Shown here: positions 1-7,697 of the stretch, piece after piece
How positions within the stretch are numbered: position 1 is the stretch's first letter
Layout: each line of letters opens with the position of its first letter
Assembly (NCBI GenBank): GCA_902792815.1
Contig: CADBAY010000012.1
Coordinates: 41,807-105,806, forward strand
Direction: 5' to 3'
DNA from: an uncultured Bacteroidia bacterium
GTDB taxonomy: Bacteria; Bacteroidota; Bacteroidia; Bacteroidales; UBA932
Length of the DNA: 64,000 bases
Notes under the pieces: model-generated
Databases searched by the model: none
Told to the model about the DNA's origin: nothing
The model's input: only the letters and a program-made list of their open reading frames with translations
Translations under genes and position numbers: made by a program

Positions 1-170
1 CCGGTTACCTGTCGCGCAGGTGTGACCCCGTGGATTTGAAAGCCGGAGTGGAGTGGGTGCTTGAAGATGACACACGGTACTCCTCCCTTAGCACCGAAGC
101 CAGGCGTTACGTGCTGGAGTCATTCTCGTACGGCCGTTTAAAAGAGATTCATAAAGAGTTGCCTCTATGA
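1..170 (+). CDS. Glycosyltransferase family 4, C-terminal fragment
   Basis: An open frame enters from the left edge (first full codon at base 3) and stops with TGA at 168-170, giving about 55 residues. The fragment ends with the helical tail usual for GT4 (GT-B fold) enzymes: a nucleotide-binding-domain stretch of the type D-x-x-x-L-x-x-G-V-E-W-x-L-x-D followed by a closing amphipathic helix ending SFSYGRLKEIHKELPL. It overlaps the next start codon by 3 bp (ATGA), so it belongs to the same operon. The donor and acceptor sugars cannot be read from this fragment. The family call is fairly safe, but the catalytic part lies outside the window. Confidence 0.6.
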   Translation, partial: GYLSRRCDPVDLKAGVEWVLEDDTRYSSLSTEARRYVLESFSYGRLKEIHKELPL

Positions 171-1045
171 TTGTGGTAAGTGCTTGTGCCGGACTGGCAA
201 ACCAGATGTTCCAATATGCGTTTTATCTTTCGCTGAAAGAAAGATATCCGAAGGCTCTGTGGGACCAGTCAAATTATATACCCAATAAAAAGGCTACGTG
301 CGAGACTGTCCGTATTCAGGACGTATTCCCGAATGTGAAGCCTGACATTATGCCCGAAGGACATTTCAGGATGGCCTACTGGAAGCACAGATGGACTCCT
401 CTCAAACGCCTCAGCGGTCCTCTTACGGGGCAATGGTATCTGCTTCAGAGGGACTTCATGTATCATGAAGATGAGTTCGACCGCGTACACAAGAATTGTA
501 TTTACCTCGGCACCTGGCAGAACGAGAAGTATTTCAAGGGAATAAGCGGTATTGTCCGGGATGCCTATACTTTTCCTCCGTTCCGCTCGGAGCGCAATAT
601 CAAGCTGGCGGAGGAGATGTCAAAGCAGAACTCTGTCGCTATCCACGTGAGGAAGGCTCCGGATTATACCAAGGAGCTTCTCTTCCGGGGGACCTGCCCC
701 GATGACTATTATTCCAGAGCTCTTGAGTATGTCAGGGCTCACGTCGATTCTCCTGTGTTTTATGTGTTCGCCGACAACCCCGAATGGGTGAAAGAGCATT
801 TTTCGGGCTTTGAATACACTCTGGTGGACTGGAATCCCATCAGCGGCCCGGATAATTATCTGGATATGCAACTGATGACCTGTGCCAAGTATAATATCAT
901 TTCAAACAGTACATACAGCTGGTGGGGTGCGTGGCTTAACCCTAATCCCGGCAAGTTTGTGATAGCACCCGCAGTTTGGTTCAACCCGGACATGCCTTTT
1001 TACAATCCAAACGAAGTCGTTCCGGAAGGCTGGATAAAGTTATGA
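167..1045 (+). CDS. GT11-family glycosyltransferase (alpha-1,2-fucosyltransferase-like)
   Basis: This 292-residue protein resembles GT11 fucosyltransferases, which transfer L-fucose from GDP-fucose during glycan assembly at the inner face of the inner membrane. The N-terminus has the family signature G-L-A-N-Q-M-F-Q-Y-A (residues 9-18). The donor-binding motif lies in AIHVRKAPDY, and the C-terminal part has NSTYSWWGAWL, the usual GT11 S-x-F/Y-S-W-W-G-A-W-L block. The length is normal for the family. The HxR motif is slightly unusual: K-A-P-D follows HVR where R-G-D is common. The start overlaps the upstream stop. GDP-fucose synthesis would need Gmd, which is in this window, plus a GDP-fucose synthase, which is not. 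Acceptor specificity is unknown. Confidence 0.82.
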   Translation: MIVVSACAGLANQMFQYAFYLSLKERYPKALWDQSNYIPNKKATCETVRIQDVFPNVKPDIMPEGHFRMAYWKHRWTPLKRLSGPLTGQWYLLQRDFMYHEDEFDRVHKNCIYLGTWQNEKYFKGISGIVRDAYTFPPFRSERNIKLAEEMSKQNSVAIHVRKAPDYTKELLFRGTCPDDYYSRALEYVRAHVDSPVFYVFADNPEWVKEHFSGFEYTLVDWNPISGPDNYLDMQLMTCAKYNIISNSTYSWWGAWLNPNPGKFVIAPAVWFNPDMPFYNPNEVVPEGWIKL

Positions 1046-1590
1046 AAAAGCTGATTTACTCGTTACTGAATCTATGGTACAAGCCCCGTTTCAGGAGGCT
1101 TGAAGGGGAGGTGTGCTTCCCTAAGGAAATACGGGGTGCTAGGTACATATCTGTCGGCAAGGGCTCCGTCGTGCTGCGCGGCGCCATTCTCACGGCCTGG
1201 GATAAGTACGGGGACCGGCACTTCAGCCCGAGTATTACTATCGGGCGGAATTGTGCTCTTGGGGAGCATATTCACATAACTTCTTGCAATAGCATTACTA
1301 TCGGTGACAACCTGCTTACCGGCCGTTATGTTTATATCTCCGACAATGCTCATGGATTCACCGATGGCCGCGGCCTGGATGTCCATCCTCTCGACAGGGA
1401 ATTGAACAGTAAGGGCCCCGTGGTCATAGGGAACAATGTCTGGATAGGCGAGCGGGTTTGCATCCTTGCCGGTGTTACCGTCGGCGACGGGGCCATCATC
1501 GGCGCCGGGGCGGTGGTCACCAAAGACGTCCCTCCGTATTGCGTCGCCGCCGGGGTGCCTGCCAGGGTAGTAAAAAGAATGTCAGAATGA
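1042..1590 (+). CDS. Left-handed beta-helix acyltransferase (CatB/maltose acetyltransferase type)
   Basis: This 182-residue protein is built on hexapeptide repeats. They are readable as I-T-I-G-R-N-C, I-T-I-G-D-N-L, V-V-I-G-N-N-V-W-I-G and V-T-V-G-D-G-A-I-I-G-A-G-A-V-V-T-K-D-V, ending with the standard P-P-Y-C-V-A-A-G-V-P-A-R-V-V-K cap. Such enzymes use acetyl-CoA to O-acetylate sugars. The conserved catalytic His is probably the one in SDNAHGF. I chose the ATG at 1042, which overlaps the fucosyltransferase stop (ATGA), over an upstream in-frame start at 976 that would lie inside that gene. In this operon it most likely O-acetylates a sugar of the repeat unit, but the acceptor is unknown. Confidence 0.85.
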   Translation: MKKLIYSLLNLWYKPRFRRLEGEVCFPKEIRGARYISVGKGSVVLRGAILTAWDKYGDRHFSPSITIGRNCALGEHIHITSCNSITIGDNLLTGRYVYISDNAHGFTDGRGLDVHPLDRELNSKGPVVIGNNVWIGERVCILAGVTVGDGAIIGAGAVVTKDVPPYCVAAGVPARVVKRMSE

Positions 1591-2882
1591 GGAAGTGTAT
1601 TTTTACAATTTGCGCCAAGAACTATATTGCCCTTGCGCAAGTACTCGAGAGTTCCGTCCGGCAGTATGAAGAAGGCGTTGATTTCTTCATAGTGGTTGCG
1701 GATGAGTTTGACGCCGCCTCTTCGATGGAACATCCTGCAAATGTGCTGGTGGCAAAGGATATCCTGCCCATTCATGACGCCCTGTGGCGGAATATGTCTT
1801 TCAAGTACAACCTCACCGAGTTCTGTACATCCATCAAGCCATTCTGTGTCGAGCACTTCTTTGGCGAAGGCTACGATGCTGTCTGCTATCTCGACCCGGA
1901 CACATATCTTTTCAGCGATTTTTCATACGTATGGGATAGCCTTGGGGAGTATCTGGTCGTTACGGCACCTCACGTTACCATCCCGCAGTACCCCTACAAG
2001 GGCGATCTGCCGGACAGGAGTTTCCTCTTCAACGGAATCAGCAACCTTGGGTTCGGTGCGTTCCGCAAATCCGAAAAGGTGCTGAACGTGGTGAAATGGT
2101 GGCAGGACAGGCTCAAGAACCAGTGCTTCGGCGAGATGCTGTGGGCTCAGTGCACCGACCAAAAATGGACGGATTTCTTCCCTGCGTTCTTCGACAGCGG
2201 CGAATTGCTGTTTTCAAACAATCTCGGACTCAATCTTGCGCCCTGGAACTATTTCGAAAGGAAAGTTTCCTACGATCAGGGAGTATGGTATGTGGAAAGC
2301 AGGGACGGCTTGTCAGAAAGGAAAGACAAACTGGTTTTCTGCCATTTTGCCGGATACGACTACAAAGCTTTCGTTACAAGCGGAAAGGTTGACAATGCAT
2401 CCAGGGTGCGGATCAGCAATCTGGCTGCTTATGCCGATATAGAGCCTCTTGTGGAACTCTATGCCCAAACCATACACTCGCAGCGTGAAGTATTTGAAAA
2501 GTATTTGTCGCTTGACTATTCATACGGGCATTTTGATAACGGAGCGCCAATAGACAAGATGCACCGCCGCCTGTATAACGGTATGGCGACGTATTATGGG
2601 TATTCAGAGGACCCATTCTCTACAGGAGAGGGAAGCTTGTACAGCAATTTCAAAAAGAAGGGGATGATTTCGGCCGGCAAGCCTGTTGACTCTGTCAATG
2701 AGACCAACATGGGTTCTTTCCCAAAGAAGTTGCGTATCCTGTATTCTCTGCTGCGAGTGCTTTACCGTATCGTGGGGTACAGGAATTATGTGCTCTTGCT
2801 GCAATTCTTCAGAAGGATTTCTCTCTTCGACATGAACACCTTCCTTCTGGGCAAGGACTACGAGAACTATAAACTAAGATAA
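1587..2882 (+). CDS. GT-A-type glycosyltransferase, family not assigned
   Basis: A 431-residue protein that starts like a nucleotide-diphospho-sugar transferase: C-I-F-T-I-C-A-K-N-Y-I-A-L-A-Q-V-L. It carries a likely metal-binding DxD-type motif in CYLDPDTYLF (about residues 93-102). A second conserved-looking block is FNGISNLGFGAFRKS, followed by WWQDRL and the WTDFFP region, as in several uncharacterised Bacteroidota glycosyltransferases that resemble GT8. No signal peptide is visible. The C-terminal 100 residues are less recognisable and contain an aromatic, basic helix. The start at 1587 overlaps the acyltransferase stop by 4 bp. It is probably a cytoplasmic or membrane-peripheral enzyme of repeat-unit assembly. 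The sugar specificity is not predictable. Confidence 0.7.
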   Translation: MRKCIFTICAKNYIALAQVLESSVRQYEEGVDFFIVVADEFDAASSMEHPANVLVAKDILPIHDALWRNMSFKYNLTEFCTSIKPFCVEHFFGEGYDAVCYLDPDTYLFSDFSYVWDSLGEYLVVTAPHVTIPQYPYKGDLPDRSFLFNGISNLGFGAFRKSEKVLNVVKWWQDRLKNQCFGEMLWAQCTDQKWTDFFPAFFDSGELLFSNNLGLNLAPWNYFERKVSYDQGVWYVESRDGLSERKDKLVFCHFAGYDYKAFVTSGKVDNASRVRISNLAAYADIEPLVELYAQTIHSQREVFEKYLSLDYSYGHFDNGAPIDKMHRRLYNGMATYYGYSEDPFSTGEGSLYSNFKKKGMISAGKPVDSVNETNMGSFPKKLRILYSLLRVLYRIVGYRNYVLLLQFFRRISLFDMNTFLLGKDYENYKLR

Positions 2883-2883
2883 A

Positions 2884-4017
2884 ATGGTCGTTGGAATCAG
2901 CGGATATGTAGGCAACCGCCTTACGGGAATAGGCAGGGTTCTGGTCAATGTGGTCAGGGAACTCTCTGCCCAGAACCCGGGCGATGTGTATTACATCTTC
3001 AAGAACGACGACTACGACGGGTTCAGCCAGCTTGAAGGGGCCCAAAACGTGCGTCTTGTCAATACCGGAGTGAGCAAGGAGTCCGGGATGAAGAACCTGC
3101 TGTGGCATCAGTACGGCTTCCAGAGACTGCTAAAGAAGTATTCTTGCGATATTGCATACATCCCTAATTTCTCGCTGCTTTTGTGGAAAGTCGTTCCGAC
3201 AGCCGTTACGATTCATGACCTCATCGAGTTCAACGTTCCCGGCAAGTTCGGGAAGATGCGGATGTTCTACCGCAAGTATATATGCGATCCTCTTATGGCG
3301 CGCCGCAGCGATGTAATACTTACGGTCTCGGAGTCATCCAAGAGGGATATTATCAAATACCTCAAGGCACCGGAGTCAAAAATAACAGTTACTCCCAATG
3401 CTTCAGACGACTCGGTCTTCAGGAAGTATCCCGCAGATGAATGCGCCAGGGCCGCGGCCCGTTACGGTCTTGGGGCTAAAGATTTTTTCCTTTTTGTGGG
3501 AACAATAGATTATCCGGGGAAGAACATCAAGGCAGTCGTTGAGACGTATGTGAGCTTTAGGAAAGACGGCCTGTTTGCAGATAAGAAACTGGCTATCATA
3601 GGCAAGAAGGGATATAACGCCGAGGTTATTATGTCTTTGGTGGAGTCGAGCGGGTTCAAGGATGATATAGTTTTTCTCGGTTATGTGCCTGACGAAGATC
3701 TGGGCAGGCTGTGCGGCGCCGCCCTCCTTATGCTCTATCTGTCGCATTATGAGGGCTTCGGCCTTCCTGTGCTTGAGGCAATGTCGTGCGGCACTCCGGC
3801 AGTTTGCTCCGATACTTCAAGTTTTCCCGAGATTGCAGGGGATTTGGACATGTGCGTGCCGCCAGAAGATATTGAGGCCATCAAGCGTAAGGTCCTGGAG
3901 TTCGCCGACCCGGCCCGGTACGAAGAACTCAGCAATGCCATGTATGAGCGCTCAAGGCAGTTCTCGTGGTCCGCTTCGGCCGGTATCTACCATAGTGTAT
4001 TCGAGTCTTTGATATGA
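2884..4017 (+). CDS. Glycosyltransferase family 4
   Basis: A 377-residue GT-B fold enzyme. The N-terminal acceptor domain starts with VVGISGYVGNRLTGIGRVLVN, a glycine-rich loop (G-x-G-R-V) typical of GT4. The C-terminal donor domain has FLFVGTIDYPGKN and the E-x7-E block HYEGFGLPVLEAMSCGTPAV, with the two conserved glutamates, followed by SDTSSFPEIAGD. The gene starts one base after the previous stop and overlaps the next gene by 4 bp, so it is translationally linked. Enzymes of this subgroup often transfer mannose, rhamnose or glucose from a nucleotide donor. The donor cannot be read directly here. Confidence 0.88.
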   Translation: MVVGISGYVGNRLTGIGRVLVNVVRELSAQNPGDVYYIFKNDDYDGFSQLEGAQNVRLVNTGVSKESGMKNLLWHQYGFQRLLKKYSCDIAYIPNFSLLLWKVVPTAVTIHDLIEFNVPGKFGKMRMFYRKYICDPLMARRSDVILTVSESSKRDIIKYLKAPESKITVTPNASDDSVFRKYPADECARAAARYGLGAKDFFLFVGTIDYPGKNIKAVVETYVSFRKDGLFADKKLAIIGKKGYNAEVIMSLVESSGFKDDIVFLGYVPDEDLGRLCGAALLMLYLSHYEGFGLPVLEAMSCGTPAVCSDTSSFPEIAGDLDMCVPPEDIEAIKRKVLEFADPARYEELSNAMYERSRQFSWSASAGIYHSVFESLI

Positions 4018-5318
4018 AATTATTCCGTCATATCCTCTGTCTTGGCATATTGCTGATGCCGTTTGTCCTTCGCGCCGCGCCGCTGGTTTCTGTGCGGCTG
4101 GAGGATTATGGCTCCGTCAGGACTCCAGAGGATGCCGGAGAGACTTTTATCAGAGCCCTGAACGACATATCCGGCAAGCGTCTCCAGCTCCCGCCGGCAC
4201 TGATACGGATTACACGCGATTTTACTCTCAAGGACTGCAAGAAGTTTGAAATCGTGGGCAGCCCTAAAGGAGGCCGTATCGAATGCAAGATTTTCATGCT
4301 CCTGGATTGTCAGGATTTTGTAGTGGACGGACTTTCTTTCTACGGAACCCGGGAACAGTTCGCCAGCTTCTATGTGATAGGGAATTGCCGCGATTTCGAG
4401 ATCCGCAATTGCCGCTGCGATTCCGAACAGGATTTCGCCGGCAACAATACGTTTTACGGCATTCATGTATGCGGAAGGGCGGACGACCCGTATTCATCGT
4501 ACGCCAACTCCCCGAAGCACTTTAAGATTCATGACAATGTGGTTCGCAATACCCGCTACGACGGCATCCTGGTCCACGGCCACTGCTCCGATTTCGTTAT
4601 TGAGAACAATACCGTCATTGCGCCTCAGTGCATCGGTATCGAAGTAGAAGGCCGGTACGGCGAATTGAAGACAACCACCGTGCACCGTTGCCGCCGCGGG
4701 GTGATACGGAACAATCACATTTCCGACTGCGGCGACTGGGGTATCCTTCTGATGTGGTCCGACAATATAGTCGTTACCGACAACGAGAGCCGTAATGCCG
4801 CCGGCACCTTCCTGTCTATAGGCTGCAAGGACTTGCGGGTCACCCGTAACATCCTGGAAGGCACTCGGAAAGGATTTGAAATCTCGCAGGAATTCTTCGC
4901 CGTCGAAAAGGGCATCAACGAGCACATAGTTGTGCGGAACAATACAATAACCTGCATCGCACGTGCGGACGGCAGGGGCGCGGTCGACATCAGGCACAGC
5001 CGCGACGTGGTATTCCGTGGCAATAAGGTCAAAGTGGCCGGCCGCGTCTCAAGCGGAGCTATCAGCGTTTCCTCTTCCGTCGGGGTCAAGATAACCGACA
5101 ATGAGTTCAGCGGTGACGGCGAACTGCCGCGCTACGCTGTTTTATGCAGCAATGTGCTGGATCCCGAGACAGGCCAGGACGTGCCCGGCCTTGACTTGAC
5201 CCAGGTGAGGATCGTCCGGAACAAGCTTCCTCTCTCATTCCGTGATATGCGTGTAAAGGTGCCCAAAGGCTCAGATGCCGTGAACATACGCGGCAATTCT
5301 TTCCGTGATGACAAATAG
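4014..5318 (+). CDS. Secreted right-handed parallel beta-helix protein
   Basis: 434 residues with an N-terminal signal peptide (MKLFRHILCLGILLMPFVLRAAP). After it come many tandem beta-helix rungs of the type F-x-I-x-x-N-x-V / V-I-R-N-N-H-I-S-D, for example DFEIRNCRC, HFKIHDNVVRNTRYDGI, DFVIENNTVIAP, GVIRNNHISDCGDWGI and NIVVTDNES. This is the pattern of pectate-lyase or NosD/PbH1-like proteins. Such proteins in polysaccharide loci can be lyases, epimerases or glycan-binding scaffolds. No clear catalytic constellation is visible. It is exported, so it would act on the finished polymer in the periplasm or at the surface rather than on repeat-unit synthesis. Possible roles are trimming, length control or anchoring. 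Confidence 0.75.
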   Translation: MKLFRHILCLGILLMPFVLRAAPLVSVRLEDYGSVRTPEDAGETFIRALNDISGKRLQLPPALIRITRDFTLKDCKKFEIVGSPKGGRIECKIFMLLDCQDFVVDGLSFYGTREQFASFYVIGNCRDFEIRNCRCDSEQDFAGNNTFYGIHVCGRADDPYSSYANSPKHFKIHDNVVRNTRYDGILVHGHCSDFVIENNTVIAPQCIGIEVEGRYGELKTTTVHRCRRGVIRNNHISDCGDWGILLMWSDNIVVTDNESRNAAGTFLSIGCKDLRVTRNILEGTRKGFEISQEFFAVEKGINEHIVVRNNTITCIARADGRGAVDIRHSRDVVFRGNKVKVAGRVSSGAISVSSSVGVKITDNEFSGDGELPRYAVLCSNVLDPETGQDVPGLDLTQVRIVRNKLPLSFRDMRVKVPKGSDAVNIRGNSFRDDK

Positions 5319-5322
5319 TGAT

Positions 5323-6051
5323 ATGGCAAAGACAGTAGCAGTTATTCTGGCCGGAGGCTCCGGCGTACGCTTCGGCGCTGACAAGCCGAAGCAGTTTCTG
5401 GAAATAGATGGAAGGGCTTTGATCGAATATACTATCGACGCTTTTGAAAAGCACGCGCTAATAGACGAGATTGCGATTGTAACGCGCGCCGATTATATAG
5501 ACTGGTGCCGCGACATTGTGGAGCGTAACGCTTATAAAAAAGTGAATAGGATACTTCCCGGCGGGAAAGAGCGTTATCATTCGAGCCTGGCTGCCATAGA
5601 AGTCTATGCCAATGAGGACAAACTGATTTTCCACGATGCCGTGCGGCCGTTTGTCAGCGAGCGAATAATCAGCGATTGCGTTGAAGCTCTCAAACATTTT
5701 GATGCGGTGGATGTGGCAGTAAAGACCGTGGATACCATCATACAAGTGGGGGAGGACAATTGCATTACATCCATTCCTCCTCGTCCGCTGCTCAGGAACG
5801 GGCAGACGCCGCAGTGCTTCAAGCGGGCGGTCATCCGCCGAGCTTATGACCTGGCCTTGCAGGATCCCGGTTTCAGGACCACCGACGACTGCGGAGTAGT
5901 GGTGCGCTATCTTCCCGATGTACCCGTATATGTGGTGGAAGGGGAGTACTCGAATATGAAACTGACCAATTATGAAGATCTGGCAATTCTTCAAAAGTAT
6001 TGGGAACTGCTTGGTTACTCTTCCGGCGGCTCTGGCCGTTCTGAGCTGTAA
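5323..6051 (+). CDS. IspD/TarI-family cytidylyltransferase
   Basis: This 242-residue enzyme couples CTP to a polyol phosphate. The nucleotide-binding signature is VAVILAGGSGVRFGADKPKQF at the N-terminus. Downstream are GGKERYHSSL, FHDAVRPFVS and PQCFKRAVIRRAY, all in the order seen in IspD and in TarI/Bcs1 ribitol-5-phosphate cytidylyltransferases. The ATG at 5323 places the Rossmann-like strand directly at the N-terminus. In-frame GTG 5305 and ATG 5308 are alternatives, and both overlap the previous gene. Because it sits in a polysaccharide operon two genes from a LicD-like transferase, I favour synthesis of a CDP-activated alditol or glycerol for surface decoration over a role in isoprenoid synthesis. 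Motifs alone do not separate the two substrates. Confidence 0.8.
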   Translation: MAKTVAVILAGGSGVRFGADKPKQFLEIDGRALIEYTIDAFEKHALIDEIAIVTRADYIDWCRDIVERNAYKKVNRILPGGKERYHSSLAAIEVYANEDKLIFHDAVRPFVSERIISDCVEALKHFDAVDVAVKTVDTIIQVGEDNCITSIPPRPLLRNGQTPQCFKRAVIRRAYDLALQDPGFRTTDDCGVVVRYLPDVPVYVVEGEYSNMKLTNYEDLAILQKYWELLGYSSGGSGRSEL

Positions 6052-6880
6052 CTCTTTGCAGGAAGAAACCAATTTCAGCCCGACATTTACCGGTATCCGG
6101 GAGTTTTTCTCCCTGGATTCGGGAGATATTATAATCAGTGGACACAGGGGCGGTTTTATGGACGGCTATCCCGAGAACTGCCTTGAGTCGTTTCAGGCGA
6201 TAAGCAGCCGTATGCCTGTGTATTTCGAGATCGACCCGAGGTTCACCAAGGACAGTGTTGTTGTGCTCCTTCACGATGAAGACATATCGCGGAGCACCGA
6301 CGGCTCGGGTAAGATATCCGACAAGACATATGCAGATTTGAGCCTCCTTCGCCTCAAAGACCGCAAGGGCGCGTTGACCCGCTCGCATATTCCCACCTTC
6401 GACAGCGTGCTGGAGTGGAGCAAAGACAAGGTGATCCTCAATCTTGACCGCAAAAACGTGCCGGTCGCGACGCTGGTGAAAAAGCTTGAAGAGCACGGAG
6501 CCGACAACTGTATCTTCACGGTACATTACCCCTCCCAGGCCTTGGAAGTGCTTGAGAGTAAGCCTGACGCCCTGTTTTCGGCGTTTATCGGCTCTGAAGA
6601 GATATTGGGTGAGTATGAGGACCTTGGACTGCTTGACCATATCGTGGTGGCGTATGTCCTTGCCGCCTATCCTCAGGAAGATATGTATTCGCTATACAAC
6701 AAGATCCGCAGCCATGGAATACGCTGTATGGTCTCCATCGTAAACGAGCAGGATCTGTTTAGCGGCAGTAAACGCAAGGAGTATTACGGTTACCTCGTTG
6801 AAGCTCATCCTGACGTGATCGAGACCGACAGGCCGCTGGAGTTTATCGGGCTGAAAGGTGTCCGGGCATACCGGCGATAA
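5972..6880 (+). CDS. Glycerophosphodiester phosphodiesterase-family lipoprotein
   Basis: 302 residues. The first 26 form a lipoprotein signal peptide ending in VLSC. The GDPD domain follows: SGHRGGFMDGYPENCLESF (H58, R59, E68), then VYFEIDPRFTKD (E87, D89) and the second histidine in VLLHDEDISRSTDG (H101), which together make the usual metal and acid-base site. These enzymes hydrolyse glycerophosphodiesters to glycerol-3-phosphate and an alcohol. The gene overlaps the 3' end of the cytidylyltransferase by 80 bp, and the whole signal peptide is encoded inside that overlap. No later start would keep an export signal. Next to a cytidylyltransferase and a LicD homologue, it may remove or recycle phosphodiester substituents in the periplasm. 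Confidence 0.85.
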   Translation: MKIWQFFKSIGNCLVTLPAALAVLSCNSLQEETNFSPTFTGIREFFSLDSGDIIISGHRGGFMDGYPENCLESFQAISSRMPVYFEIDPRFTKDSVVVLLHDEDISRSTDGSGKISDKTYADLSLLRLKDRKGALTRSHIPTFDSVLEWSKDKVILNLDRKNVPVATLVKKLEEHGADNCIFTVHYPSQALEVLESKPDALFSAFIGSEEILGEYEDLGLLDHIVVAYVLAAYPQEDMYSLYNKIRSHGIRCMVSIVNEQDLFSGSKRKEYYGYLVEAHPDVIETDRPLEFIGLKGVRAYRR

Positions 6881-6887
6881 GCAGTAT

Positions 6888-7697
6888 ATGACAGCAATTA
6901 GCGACGCCGAATTAAAGACAGTTTCTTTCGATATTCTCCTGTTTGTGGATGAATTCTGCAAGCAGAAGGGGATTTGTTATTTCTTGTGCGGCGGCACTAT
7001 GCTGGGCGCTTTCCGCCACAAGGGTTTCATTCCCTGGGATGATGACATAGATATAATGATGCCCCGCGCCGACTACGACCGCTTTCTGTGTGAGTTCCCG
7101 GCCCATGACTGCTATGCTTTGGATGCGCCGGGGCTGACCCCGGGCTATCCTTTTGCTTATGCCAAAGTTGTAGACAAGCGCACGGTCAAGTATCAGGGAG
7201 CCGTGCGGGAGAGGTTCAAGAATGGATATGTTGACGTGGATGTGTTCCCGATCGACAATGTGCCCGACAGCGAGGAGGAACAGAAACGGTTCTTTGACAG
7301 TATAAAGCGCATCGAAGACCGAAGGACCTTCTTCCTTTTCCCGAAACGCGAAAAAGGGCTGAAGCCGCTTGCCGCCAGGATGGTCAGGGCGGTGCTTGAA
7401 TGGACCGGACTGATGAACATCGACAAAGCGGTGGCTGCATTCTGCCGTCTTGCCCGCAAGTATGAGTCTTCCGGCTCCGGGCACTGGGCGATCACCAGCA
7501 TACATCACTACGGAATAAAGGAAGTCAATACGGCCGCTGATTATTTCCCCGTACTGGAGGCAGAATTCGAAGGCCGCTCTTTCCCGGTGCCCTCGAATTA
7601 CGATACATACCTGACACGGCTCTATGGCGACTATATGAAGATGCCGCCGGCGGACAGGCAGAAGACACACCATCTTTTTGACGCTTACTGGAGATAG
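6888..7697 (+). CDS. LicD-family phosphotransferase
   Basis: 269 residues with the LicD nucleotidyltransferase-fold core: a helix with ILLFVDEFCKQKGICYFLCGG, then LGAFRHKGFIPWDDDID, in which the aspartate triad binds metal, then IMMPRADYDRF. LicD-type enzymes transfer phosphocholine or another phospho-alcohol from a CDP donor to a glycan. The relatives FKTN/FKRP and TarI-linked enzymes transfer ribitol phosphate. The start at ATG 6888 comes 7 bp after the previous stop, and a GTG at 6858 would lie inside that gene. No TM segment is evident. With the CDP-alditol-type cytidylyltransferase two genes upstream, the pair suggests a phosphodiester-linked substituent on the polysaccharide. Its identity is not determined. 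Confidence 0.88.
   Translation: MTAISDAELKTVSFDILLFVDEFCKQKGICYFLCGGTMLGAFRHKGFIPWDDDIDIMMPRADYDRFLCEFPAHDCYALDAPGLTPGYPFAYAKVVDKRTVKYQGAVRERFKNGYVDVDVFPIDNVPDSEEEQKRFFDSIKRIEDRRTFFLFPKREKGLKPLAARMVRAVLEWTGLMNIDKAVAAFCRLARKYESSGSGHWAITSIHHYGIKEVNTAADYFPVLEAEFEGRSFPVPSNYDTYLTRLYGDYMKMPPADRQKTHHLFDAYWR

Noticed and set aside
1458-1586. Upstream extension of the GT-A-type glycosyltransferase frame.
   Set aside because: The extension overlaps the acyltransferase gene in another frame and is very Arg-rich. The ATG at 1587 overlaps the stop as in the other operon junctions.
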